DNA of 64,000 bases, taken from contig CAYQUT010000004.1 in assembly GCA_964420985.1 (NCBI GenBank), positions 1-64,000 of the forward strand, written 5' to 3'. Under the pieces are notes generated by a model that had not been told where the DNA came from, did no database searches, and was given only the letters and a program-made list of their open reading frames with translations. A program made the translations under genes and the position numbers. Positions 1 to 8,616 of this stretch are shown here, one piece after another. The stretch comes from CAMCTV01 sp964420985 (lineage in GTDB: Bacteria; Bacteroidota; Bacteroidia; Flavobacteriales_D; Sanyastnellaceae). Within the stretch, counting starts at the first letter, position 1. Each line of letters starts with the position of its first letter.

Positions 1-1340
1 CATCGACACCATTTCCACAAACTTCGATTCCTGATGCATTGACCATATCATTGCTGTCATCACAATCATCATTGTATTCAACACCACAAGCATCGATGGT
101 CATTGAACCATAACCATCATTATCAGCATCCAAGTAAGTAATAGCAGCATCGTTACAATCTTCCATATTGTTTACATAGCCTACAGGAGTTGAACAAGCG
201 TAAGCCACTTCTTCCATGTTTCCAAAGCCGTCACCATCTGCGTCAGCGAAGTAAGTATTCAATACAAACTCGTCCACTTCACCATCGCAGTTGTCATCCA
301 AACCATTGCAAATTTCAGCCACGGGCATCACACAAGATCCGTCATCTTCGGTTGCAATTGCATCATAGTTGCAAGCAGTAGCATCTGTACAGCCTAAAAT
401 TGCACAAGCATCATCTTCACCTGAACAATCTTCATCAATGCCATTGCCACAAACTTCAATTCCCGCTGTATTTACACTGGCGTTGCTATCATCACAATCA
501 TCGTTGGACGTCACACCGCAAGCATCGATGGTCATAGAACCATAACCATCATTGTCTGCATCCAAATAAGTAATAGCAGCATCGTTACAATCTTCCATAT
601 TGTTTACATAGCCTACAGGAGTTGAACAAGCGTAAGCCACTTCTTCCATGTTTCCAAAGCCGTCACCATCTGCGTCAGCGAAGTAAGTATTCAATACAAA
701 CTCATCTACTTCACCATCACAGTTGTCATCCAGCCCATTACAAGTTTCTTCCATTGGAAGAATACAAGATCCATCATCATTGGTAGCCGCTGCATCATAG
801 TTACAAGCAGCAGCATCAGTACAACCTGCAACCTCAATTTCATCACAAACGCCATCCAAATCGGTATCGTGAATGCACAAACCATCACATGTCAAGAAAC
901 TCTCCGTTGGATAAGTACATGATCCATCTTCAATATTAGCAGTAGCATCGTAGTTACATGCACTTTCGTCTGTACAACCCTCGATAGTACATTCTGTATC
1001 CGAACCTGAACAATCTTCATCTACACCATTTCCACAAATTTCAGTAGCTTCTGCATTGATCTCTGCATTGGCATCATCACAATCATTGTTGGAAACTGCC
1101 CCGCATGCATCCAATACGTCCGAACCAAATCCATCTCCGTCATTGTCTGCATAAGTTAACAACGCGTCATCGCAATCATCAGAATTGTCAACGTATCCCT
1201 GAGGTAATGTACATGCCAAAACCACCTCATCGATATTACCTGCACCATCACCATCTGCATCTGCATAAAAAGTTGTTTGAACGTACTCATCAATTTCTCC
1301 ATCACAGTTGTCATCCAGCTCATTGCAAATTTCCTCACCA
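1..1340 (-). repeat. Tandem MopE/GCTD coding repeats, 432-bp period
   Basis: The 3' part of the giant gene is internally repeated. Two units lie exactly 432 bp (144 codons) apart: 135-271 and 567-703 are identical over 137 bp by eye, with scattered differences outside. A third, more diverged unit lies around 1100-1340, offset by about 585 bp because one extra GCTD..ACNYD module intervenes. Each unit encodes one MopE-type calcium-motif block plus one GCTD block. The array continues past the left edge. Confidence 0.85.
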
Positions 1341-4300
1341 GAAGCCATCACATTAACCGCTACAATATGTGTAGATTGATTTCCAGAATTATCTGTTACA
1401 GTAAATTCAATCTCTGTTAATCCAACAGAAAGTACGGAACCAGATTCGATTGAAGATACGATATCAAAAGAACAACCCTCTTCAACAATTAAATTGAATG
1501 GGGCAACACTTAAAGAAGAACCGCCTTCAAATACTGCACCGTTGGTATAAGGAATACCAACACCAGACTCGTCATTGGCGTAATAATTATTGAAATTGGT
1601 TACAATATAATTGGCATCATCATAAATATCACCTCCACCGTCATTGATACCGACAGGATTGTTATTGTCATCTGTTACAAAGTCATCCTCTATATTAATT
1701 GCGTAATAATTACCGTCGTTCAATAAAGTAGCGTTGATGTTTGAAACAACTGAACCCATGTGCGCACTCAAGCCAGAGAGATCAAATGTCTCCGTTAAGT
1801 AAGGACCGAAACCATTCGCAATGTTTTGTGCCACCTGTTGTACAACCTCTATATCATATGGAACTCCATATTCCAATGAAGAGAATAAGTAGTAGAAATA
1901 AGGCTTAGGCGTTCCCGTTAATCCTTCGATGACAAAACGATGATCACAAATTTCATAATCAATGGAAGTGGTGGCCTCAATTTCAGAAACTGGAACAAAC
2001 CACAATTGATGGGTCAACGGATCTCCTGTGTTGTTCATAATTGAATAAAACACATTGAATGATGCACCATTTGGAGTGGTAACAGCAAAGTTTCCGTCAA
2101 TAATTTCACCATCACAATCTGCACCAGAATTACCATCCACACCAAGATAACTCAAACCAGCACCACCATTGATGGCGGCATAAAATGAACCTTCATGTTG
2201 ATTGGTTAAGTAGGTAGAACCAGAACCGAATGCGGTAATAGGATTAAGAACAACATTCCAAGTAATCGTGGTATCACAAACTCCTGCAGGCAACACTATT
2301 TGAACTTCTTGCTGGTCAGAATAAACGTTAGGAGGATTATAATCTGCAATGGATTCAAAGTAAGCATAGAAATCATAATTTTCATTTTGATCATCCTCGA
2401 AATAACCATGAAACTCGGTCCAATCTCCCAAATAGTCAAATTCAAATTGATAGTTATATGTAGTACCGTAATAAGTGATACCATTCTCTACCAATGTAGT
2501 ATCATTGCTAGACAAGAATAACAAATTCTCGATAGGAGCTGCACTATTATTGTACGACTCAATATAAGAAATCGACTGCCCTACACCTTCAGTAGAAAAA
2601 GCATAAGTGACAGAAAACGTTCCGATAGAATCTCCACAAGTCAATTCCCAATCATTTTGTACATTCATGATGGGATAGCAATCTGTGAAGTACAAAGTTG
2701 TTACCAATGTATCTGAATTACCCAATGGATCGGTCACTACTGTTGTGGCAATGGTACTACCCAAAACGCCGTTGGCATTGAAACCAATCCATGCACCATC
2801 AAACCAATTGTCAAAATAAACGGGAGTGGTGGACTGAACATAATTGGTATCTTCAAAAGTGGTAACAAAGGTCAACTCATCCGTTGAATATCCATATCCA
2901 CTATTTACTCCGACATAAAAGTCAAAGCTTGTACAGGCATCATTAGAAGTCTCTGTTGTTCCCCAGATTTCCAAGGGTGGAGGACACTCGCCCAAATTAA
3001 TGTACACGAGCAACGTATCGCTGTAACCCATGTTGTCATTCACAACAATCGTCAATGCATCTCCACCTACTATCTCCAAAGGCTGTAAACCAAAAACAAC
3101 CTCTGATCCATAGAAATTCAAATCAAAATTGGCTGTATCAATTAAACCATTTTGACTTGATATGGTGTAGGTCATTGTGCTTGGATCTTCGTTAAAATCT
3201 TGTGAGACAAAAGCTGAATAATTGAAGGCGTAACAAGCATTTGATCCGATTGAGCTGGAACCTGATATGTTCAACGGATAATTGGGTTCAACAATAAAAT
3301 AAAGATAAGATCCTCCATAATATTCCATGTAATCAATCTCAACAGTAGAAGTTGAAGTCAATGTTCCCGTCCAAACCACATTATCCATATAATTGTTGTT
3401 GCAACATCCGGTACTCCATACCAAAGCTCCATCTACATATACTTGAACGTCATCATCCCATGAAGGAATGGTGATTGAATAAGGGAACTCTGAATCTGCA
3501 AAACCTTGACGTTTGAATTTCATTGAATGCAACTCATTGGTTACAAAACAACCCTGATAACCAACGGCCTCGGATGGTGTTCCTTCCCAACCAAAATCAG
3601 AAATGGTGTTGTAAGAATTTCCCTCTCTTACATAAAACCCTTTGTAAGTGTCATAATTAGAACCTTGGAAGGCGTATGCATTCCAAACACCTTCTCCCCA
3701 TACACTGGGATCACCGGGAGGGCCAGACAACAAAGCATTGTTATCATCACAATCATCATAGTTACTTACAAAGCCCTCTGGAGCAGCACAAGCGTAGGCA
3801 GTGTTGTTTGGCGTACCCAGACCATCGCCATCACCATCATAATAGAAAGTAGATGGGAAGACGCAAGAGTAGTCCATGATTTGAGCGTTCGCATCATAGT
3901 TACAAGCACTCTGATCCGTACAACCTGAAAAAACCTGATACATGACAAAAACACGACCCGTTGATTGCCCCAATAAAGCCTCAAGAATTCCATCACCGTT
4001 GATATCTAAAAACTCAAAATTACTGTTGTACCACGACCAAATAGAGAATTGAAACTCAGCAACACCATAAATAGGATTGGTAGCAGAACCTGAGTTAACC
4101 ATGTAAAATACCTGGTTATCACTTTCGCTCATACCAAAAATATCCAAGTCACCATCGTTGTCCCAATCGAAGAAAGTCAAGTTGGGAACATTCCAAGATG
4201 TCGCAGATACAGCAGAAATTTCTATCCCGTTGGGATTGACATCAACCGTTTCAAAAAGCGGATTACCAGTCGAACCCGTATTCAACATCACGGCCACACG

Positions 4301-4882
4301 ATGATAGCCCAAAGCACTATTGAATTGACCAATGATGAAATCCTTTTGCCCATCTCCATTGAAATCTGCAATGGTCAATGACTTTGCCTCATCCAACAAT
4401 TCGGAATAAAGTGTGGTGGGCGTTGAAAAAGCTGGAGTCGTTGATGTACCTGTGTTGATCCACAAAAGGATGCCATCCACATCAGGAGATACAGCAAATA
4501 TGTCCAAGTCACCATCGTTATCATAATCCCACAAATCTGTATGAATCATACCTGCTGGTGTAACGATACCGTAGGGATTGTCACCAGAATAGGTGAATGA
4601 TACGTTTGGACTTGTTCCATTATTGATCCAAAATCCAATTCCGTTGTTTCCCCAGTTATTGCGCATTCCTCTTACGAAATCGACATGGCCATCGCCATTG
4701 ATATCCCCTGGAGAAATAAAAGCTTCATCCGCGTAACCCGCAAATTGATCCATTCCCAGGGATGCTTCCATTGCCGGATGGGTAAACTCCAGCGTAGGCC
4801 CCGTAAGAATCTGTGAAAATGCTACTCCAATGGATAAGGTGGAGAGCAACAGCACAGCTGTAAAGTGTTTAAAATAATTCAT
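1..4882 (-). CDS. Giant exported FG-GAP / MopE-repeat protein (3' end outside window)
   Basis: Reading is open from an ATG at 4882 to the left edge, about 1,627 codons in one frame with no stop. It begins with a signal peptide (MNYFKHFTAVLLLSTLSIG, cut near AFSQ). Residues about 55-310 carry FG-GAP/VCBS calcium-binding motifs (DINGDGH, DYDNDGDLDIF, DFNGDGQ, DWDNDGDLDIF), which in known families form beta-propellers. A GCTDQSACNYD module follows near residue 320, then a long beta-rich region, a HYR-like segment near 1130-1175 (TVTDNSGNQ), and from about 1180 MopE/Stigma1-type repeats (CNGLDDNCDGEVDEF, DADGDGFGN, DCDD, CGNGIDEDCSG) interleaved with more GCTD..ACNYD..DDGSC modules. Such proteins in marine Flavobacteriales are usually cell-surface or secreted T9SS cargo; the expected sorting domain would lie off-window. 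Substrate and role are unknown. A -7 box TACCTTTG lies 20 bases upstream of the start codon. Confidence 0.85.
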   Translation of the reverse strand, partial: MNYFKHFTAVLLLSTLSIGVAFSQILTGPTLEFTHPAMEASLGMDQFAGYADEAFISPGDINGDGHVDFVRGMRNNWGNNGIGFWINNGTSPNVSFTYSGDNPYGIVTPAGMIHTDLWDYDNDGDLDIFAVSPDVDGILLWINTGTSTTPAFSTPTTLYSELLDEAKSLTIADFNGDGQKDFIIGQFNSALGYHRVAVMLNTGSTGNPLFETVDVNPNGIEISAVSATSWNVPNLTFFDWDNDGDLDIFGMSESDNQVFYMVNSGSATNPIYGVAEFQFSIWSWYNSNFEFLDINGDGILEALLGQSTGRVFVMYQVFSGCTDQSACNYDANAQIMDYSCVFPSTFYYDGDGDGLGTPNNTAYACAAPEGFVSNYDDCDDNNALLSGPPGDPSVWGEGVWNAYAFQGSNYDTYKGFYVREGNSYNTISDFGWEGTPSEAVGYQGCFVTNELHSMKFKRQGFADSEFPYSITIPSWDDDVQVYVDGALVWSTGCCNNNYMDNVVWTGTLTSTSTVEIDYMEYYGGSYLYFIVEPNYPLNISGSSSIGSNACYAFNYSAFVSQDFNEDPSTMTYTISSQNGLIDTANFDLNFYGSEVVFGLQPLEIVGGDALTIVVNDNMGYSDTLLVYINLGECPPPLEIWGTTETSNDACTSFDFYVGVNSGYGYSTDELTFVTTFEDTNYVQSTTPVYFDNWFDGAWIGFNANGVLGSTIATTVVTDPLGNSDTLVTTLYFTDCYPIMNVQNDWELTCGDSIGTFSVTYAFSTEGVGQSISYIESYNNSAAPIENLLFLSSNDTTLVENGITYYGTTYNYQFEFDYLGDWTEFHGYFEDDQNENYDFYAYFESIADYNPPNVYSDQQEVQIVLPAGVCDTTITWNVVLNPITAFGSGSTYLTNQHEGSFYAAINGGAGLSYLGVDGNSGADCDGEIIDGNFAVTTPNGASFNVFYSIMNNTGDPLTHQLWFVPVSEIEATTSIDYEICDHRFVIEGLTGTPKPYFYYLFSSLEYGVPYDIEVVQQVAQNIANGFGPYLTETFDLSGLSAHMGSVVSNINATLLNDGNYYAINIEDDFVTDDNNNPVGINDGGGDIYDDANYIVTNFNNYYANDESGVGIPYTNGAVFEGGSSLSVAPFNLIVEEGCSFDIVSSIESGSVLSVGLTEIEFTVTDNSGNQSTHIVAVNVMASGEEICNELDDNCDGEIDEYVQTTFYADADGDGAGNIDEVVLACTLPQGYVDNSDDCDDALLTYADNDGDGFGSDVLDACGAVSNNDCDDANAEINAEATEICGNGVDEDCSGSDTECTIEGCTDESACNYDATANIEDGSCTYPTESFLTCDGLCIHDTDLDGVCDEIEVAGCTDAAACNYDAAATNDDGSCILPMEETCNGLDDNCDGEVDEFVLNTYFADADGDGFGNMEEVAYACSTPVGYVNNMEDCNDAAITYLDADNDGYGSMTIDACGVTSNDDCDDSNASVNTAGIEVCGNGIDEDCSGEDDACAILGCTDATACNYDAIATEDDGSCVMPVAEICNGLDDNCDGEVDEFVLNTYFADADGDGFGNMEEVAYACSTPVGYVNNMEDCNDAAITYLDADNDGYGSMTIDACGVEYNDDCDDSNDMVNASGIEVCGNGVD

Positions 4883-4902
4883 AAATAGATTGTATTATCC
4901 GG

Positions 4903-4931
4903 CAAAGGTAGTTCCCAACACCCATGACCAA
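4903..4931 (-). promoter_or_regulatory. Candidate Bacteroidota promoter of the giant repeat gene
   Basis: On the minus strand there is a perfect -7 element TACCTTTG (4910-4903) and a TTG (4931-4929) 18 bases upstream, matching the primary sigma factor consensus of Bacteroidota (TTG, about 19 bases, TAnnTTTG). The predicted transcript starts about 15 bases before the ATG at 4882. Motif match only. Confidence 0.55.
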
Positions 4932-4966
4932 TGTCATTAAAAGATTAGATTATGAACAGAAGCCAT

Positions 4967-4996
4967 GAAAAAAAAGAGCCCTCAATGAGGGCTCTT
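4967..4996 (-). terminator. Rho-independent terminator after ftsA
   Basis: On the minus strand an 8-bp GC-rich stem (AGAGCCCT / AGGGCTCT) with a five-base loop is followed directly by a run of eight T. It lies about 48 bases past the ftsA stop and ends the dcw operon there. The A-rich opposite side makes it specific to the minus strand. Confidence 0.85.
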
Positions 4997-5043
4997 AACG
5001 GACTATTAACCTAATCTAATTAACCTATTAACCTAACTTTTTA

Positions 5044-6408
5044 TCACTCAATGTTGTCCTTGAACTGATCATCAAACTTTTTTCTCAACCAATCTAACGA
5101 CTCCATCAGTCCACCTTTCCTTTTTTGTTTAGACTCAACTTTTTCTTCCACTACTGCCGTTACTTCTTCCGTTGACTTAGCCTCTTCATTGACTTCTAAA
5201 ACAACATCTGGAATAGGTTCCGCTACCACTGGCTCTTGGAACAAATTCTTTTGTAATTCATTGTTCTCATAAGTCATCAACAATCCTACACCAGTAGACA
5301 AAATTGGAGTAAGCTTGGTTGCATCATCCTTCGACGAGGAAACATGAAAATGTGGATACCCTACTCGGCAGTGCATTCCCGTATGATACTCTACCAATTG
5401 CTTCATGTGTCGCAATTGGGCTCCTCCTCCAGTCATCACAATGCCCCCAATCAATTGCTTAGAAAAACCGGATGACACAATTTCGCCGTGCACATAATCC
5501 AAAATCTCCTCCATGCGCGCTTGAATAATTTGTGTCAAACGTAGCGTTGAAATCTCTCTTCTCGGGTGTCCAGCTAAACCTGGAATTGCAATTACAGCGT
5601 TTTGATTAACAGCCTCTTCCAAAGCAAAGCCGTGATTTACTTTTAATACCTCAGCATATTTAGGCAGGATATAACAACCGTTTCTGATATCCTCTGTAAT
5701 AATATTACCACCAAATGGAATAACAGCAGTGTGGCGAATGATACCATCATGGAATATGGCAATATCCGTTGTTCCACCACCAATATCTACCAATGCCACA
5801 CCAGCTTCCATTTCCTCATCCGTCAATACAGCTGCAGAACTCGCCAATGGCTCCAAGGTCAATTTGGCCACTTCCAAACCTGCCTTCCTGACGCAACGGT
5901 AAATGTTATTGATTTGAGAAATTTGACCCGTAATTACATGGAAATTGGCTTTCATTCGGATACCCGCCATACCAATTGGATCCTTGATGCCTGACTCTTG
6001 ATCAACCGTGAAATCCTGTGGCAACGCGTGAATAATATCCTCACCAGGCGCAACGGGAATGCGTCTGATATCTTGAGACATAATATCGATATCCACTTGT
6101 GAAATCTCATCATCCATGCTACTGCGTGTACGCGTTGCCTGGTGCTGCGTGCTGCGAATATGTTGACCTGCAATACCCACATTCACAATTTTAATGTCCA
6201 CGTTACTCTTTTCAGAAGCTTGACTTACAGCCTTTTTAATCGACTCAACCGTACGGTCGATGTTCACTACAACCCCTCTCTGCACACCCACACTGTCTGA
6301 CTTCCCGATGCCAAGAATTTCTACTTTTCCATGCTCATCGTAACGACCTACGATACAAGCAATTTTGGTGGTTCCAATGTCCAGTCCTACGATAATTTCG
6401 TTTTTCAT
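5044..6408 (-). CDS. ftsA: Cell division protein FtsA
   Basis: FtsA is the actin-like ATPase that tethers FtsZ polymers to the inner membrane and recruits late divisome proteins. The 454-residue product shows the phosphate-1 motif near the N-terminus (VGLDIGTTKIACIVG), the phosphate-2 motif near residue 208 (LVDIGGGTTDIAIF) and a late GIVMTGGGAQL adenosine motif. After the actin core comes an acidic Glu/Val-rich linker, then a terminal amphipathic stretch (MESLDWLRKKFDDQF) that fits the membrane-targeting helix. Length is typical. The ATG overlaps the ftsQ stop by 4 bases (ATGA), so the two are translationally coupled. It is the last gene of the operon; ftsZ, normally next, is not there. Confidence 0.97.
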   Translation of the reverse strand: MKNEIIVGLDIGTTKIACIVGRYDEHGKVEILGIGKSDSVGVQRGVVVNIDRTVESIKKAVSQASEKSNVDIKIVNVGIAGQHIRSTQHQATRTRSSMDDEISQVDIDIMSQDIRRIPVAPGEDIIHALPQDFTVDQESGIKDPIGMAGIRMKANFHVITGQISQINNIYRCVRKAGLEVAKLTLEPLASSAAVLTDEEMEAGVALVDIGGGTTDIAIFHDGIIRHTAVIPFGGNIITEDIRNGCYILPKYAEVLKVNHGFALEEAVNQNAVIAIPGLAGHPRREISTLRLTQIIQARMEEILDYVHGEIVSSGFSKQLIGGIVMTGGGAQLRHMKQLVEYHTGMHCRVGYPHFHVSSSKDDATKLTPILSTGVGLLMTYENNELQKNLFQEPVVAEPIPDVVLEVNEEAKSTEEVTAVVEEKVESKQKRKGGLMESLDWLRKKFDDQFKDNIE

Positions 6409-7214
6409 GGTGCGATATAATTTCTTTTTATTCCTACAATTTGATTGATAAAACGAGCGTCCAAAACAGCATATTGATCCAAATCGATATTGGGCAATGT
6501 TTTGCTATAAAAGACAAACAGATTTTTCATTTTAATGTCAAAATTTTGACTGTCGCCAATCCAAATCTCTTGGTCCCCCATCCTTGGAACGATGCGCCAT
6601 CCGACCGGCCCTTTCCAATAGATTTGATCTATTTGAGCATTCCACAAGGGGTGCGTTTGAATGGATTTCGCCATCCAATACACACTTTGATGAAAGGCAT
6701 TGCTGTGGTCATCTCTGAATACACTTTCAGACAACAAAGGCGCTCTAAAATCACCTAAAAAGATGGGTACATCGGCCAAAGATCCTTTTTTCATGGGGAG
6801 CAATGATCCTTCATGATCTACATAATATTGTGAACCCACCTGGTCCATAATAAGCGCAATGGGTTTTCTCAATTGAACATCGATATTGCATCTGCCATCC
6901 AATGTCTGATACACCTGTGCTCTTCTCACATAGGGATTAGAAAGCAAAGCACTCCTCACAGCAGCCAAATCAATTTGATCTGCCACTTTTCCCATCAATC
7001 CGCCATTGGCCTCTTCACAAATTTGTTGGATTTCCAAAGCAGAGAGAAAAGCGTATCCAGAATCTGACTCTTGAACGTTTACCGCTACTTGCCAACATTT
7101 CAATTGACCTTGGTGCACATTTGAAAAAGCCATTAGCGTAATGATGGAGGAAAGCAATAGCAAATACAGCAGGGCAATCCCTACTTTCTTCCATGCTATT
7201 TCTTTTCTACTCAT
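6405..7214 (-). CDS. ftsQ: Cell division protein FtsQ/DivIB-like
   Basis: A 269-residue bitopic protein with a short basic cytoplasmic tail (MSRKEIAWKK), one N-terminal membrane segment (about residues 11-30, VGIALLYLLLLSSIITLMAF) and a periplasmic region. That region begins with a POTRA-like part (LSALEIQQI.., VRSALLSNPYVRRAQVY) followed by the FtsQ beta domain. FtsQ links the early cytoplasmic divisome to the FtsLB/FtsWI septal synthesis complex. Sequence conservation of FtsQ is low, so the call rests on topology, size and position between murC and ftsA. The start lies 4 bases after the murC stop, and the end overlaps ftsA by 4 bases. Confidence 0.9.
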   Translation of the reverse strand: MSRKEIAWKKVGIALLYLLLLSSIITLMAFSNVHQGQLKCWQVAVNVQESDSGYAFLSALEIQQICEEANGGLMGKVADQIDLAAVRSALLSNPYVRRAQVYQTLDGRCNIDVQLRKPIALIMDQVGSQYYVDHEGSLLPMKKGSLADVPIFLGDFRAPLLSESVFRDDHSNAFHQSVYWMAKSIQTHPLWNAQIDQIYWKGPVGWRIVPRMGDQEIWIGDSQNFDIKMKNLFVFYSKTLPNIDLDQYAVLDARFINQIVGIKRNYIAP

Positions 7215-7218
7215 TTGT

Positions 7219-8616
7219 CTATTTTCTATTTTTCAATTGAATGGCCAAGGGGTTTACCAACTGATCAATATCTCCAGCTCCTAACGTCAAAACAACCTCC
7301 CAATCTGCAGGTATTCCAATCTCCAATAATTCACTTTTTTCCAATAACTTTTTATCCAAAAGTGAAATCTTATCAAGTATCAATTGTGAATCAACCCCTT
7401 CAATTGGGAGCTCACGAGCTGGGTAAATGGGAAGGAGTATCACACCATCTAATTTTTCCAATGCGGAAACAAATCCATCCAAGAAATCGCGTGTTCGAGA
7501 AAACAAATGCGGCTGAAAAACACCTCCAATCTTTTTGTTCGGAAACAACATTCTTGCACTAGATATAGCCGCATTTAACTCTGTGGGATGATGCGCGTAA
7601 TCGTCGATCATCACCACTCCATTTCCGTCGAATATTCTTTCAAAACGGCGACCTACTCCTTTGAATGACGCCAAGGCTTTTTTAATATCCTCCGGTTGGC
7701 CTCCACAGGCCAAGGCTATGGCAATGGCGGCAACCGCATTCTCTACGTTGTGTTGTCCCGATAATCCACATACAATATGATTGATATCGCTTTGACCTTT
7801 GTAATCAAAGACAAAGCTTCCATTTTGAACAACAATGTTTTCCGCTCGACAATCTATTGTCTGATCCAAGGTTATTCCGTAGTTTACAATAGCGGTCCCC
7901 TCAGACAATCCAATAAAATCGGTTGTCACATTGGATTGCTTCAACAAATGACCGTTGGGCTTAATCTTCTTGGCAAACGCTTGAAATCCTTTTTCAAAGG
8001 TTGAAGCATCTCCATATATATCCAAGTGATCCGGATCTACTGCGGTAATCACAGCCCATTCAGGGGAAAGAGTAAGAAAACTTCGGTCAAACTCATCGGC
8101 CTCCACCACAACCCAATCACTCTCTGCCAATACCAAATTAGATTTAAAATTGGCCGATATCCCACCTAAAAATGCATTGACTTTAAAACCAATTTCATTC
8201 AAAACATGAGCGATCATCGATGAGGTAGTCGTCTTACCGTGGGTTCCTGCCACAGCAATGGTATGGTATTGCTCGGTTATTTTCCCTAACAACACACTCC
8301 GTTTCATCATCGGAAATCCATTGTGTTCAAAGTATTGTCTCAAAACACTTGTTGCGGGTATGGCAGGTGTATAACAAACCCAAACCTTTTCGGATGGTGT
8401 CAGCCGCAACAAAGATGGAAGATGCAGCAAATCATCTTCATAGGTGATATCAATACCCTCTTGTTCCAATTGTTGCGTCAAGGGAGTGCTCAGGCGATCA
8501 TACCCCAAAACAATGTGGCCCTTGGCGTTAAAAAATCTGGCCAATGCCGACATGCCTATTCCCCCAATTCCCAGGAAATAAAAAATCGTCTCCTTGTTCC
8601 AACTGCTATTTTCCAT
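7219..8616 (-). CDS. murC: UDP-N-acetylmuramate--L-alanine ligase
   Basis: MurC adds L-alanine to UDP-MurNAc with ATP, the first peptide step of peptidoglycan precursor synthesis in the cytoplasm. The 465-residue protein has the N-terminal Rossmann motif FLGIGGIGMSALA, the Mur ligase P-loop AGTHGKTTTSSM (about residue 120), the DPDHLDIYGD central motif, and the C-terminal IDDYAHHPTE motif that is diagnostic of MurC. The start is the ATG at 8616; a GTG lies one codon upstream. The gene overlaps the end of murG by 11 bases with this start. Confidence 0.97.
   Translation of the reverse strand: MENSSWNKETIFYFLGIGGIGMSALARFFNAKGHIVLGYDRLSTPLTQQLEQEGIDITYEDDLLHLPSLLRLTPSEKVWVCYTPAIPATSVLRQYFEHNGFPMMKRSVLLGKITEQYHTIAVAGTHGKTTTSSMIAHVLNEIGFKVNAFLGGISANFKSNLVLAESDWVVVEADEFDRSFLTLSPEWAVITAVDPDHLDIYGDASTFEKGFQAFAKKIKPNGHLLKQSNVTTDFIGLSEGTAIVNYGITLDQTIDCRAENIVVQNGSFVFDYKGQSDINHIVCGLSGQHNVENAVAAIAIALACGGQPEDIKKALASFKGVGRRFERIFDGNGVVMIDDYAHHPTELNAAISSARMLFPNKKIGGVFQPHLFSRTRDFLDGFVSALEKLDGVILLPIYPARELPIEGVDSQLILDKISLLDKKLLEKSELLEIGIPADWEVVLTLGAGDIDQLVNPLAIQLKNRK

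Noticed and set aside
1..1340. Regular DNA repeats that could be mistaken for a CRISPR array or satellite
   Set aside because: The repeats are long (432 bp), in frame and encode MopE/GCTD modules; there are no short repeats with unique spacers.
3527..3928. 133-codon plus-strand open frame inside the giant gene
   Set aside because: It is antisense to a continuous coding frame with clear domains.
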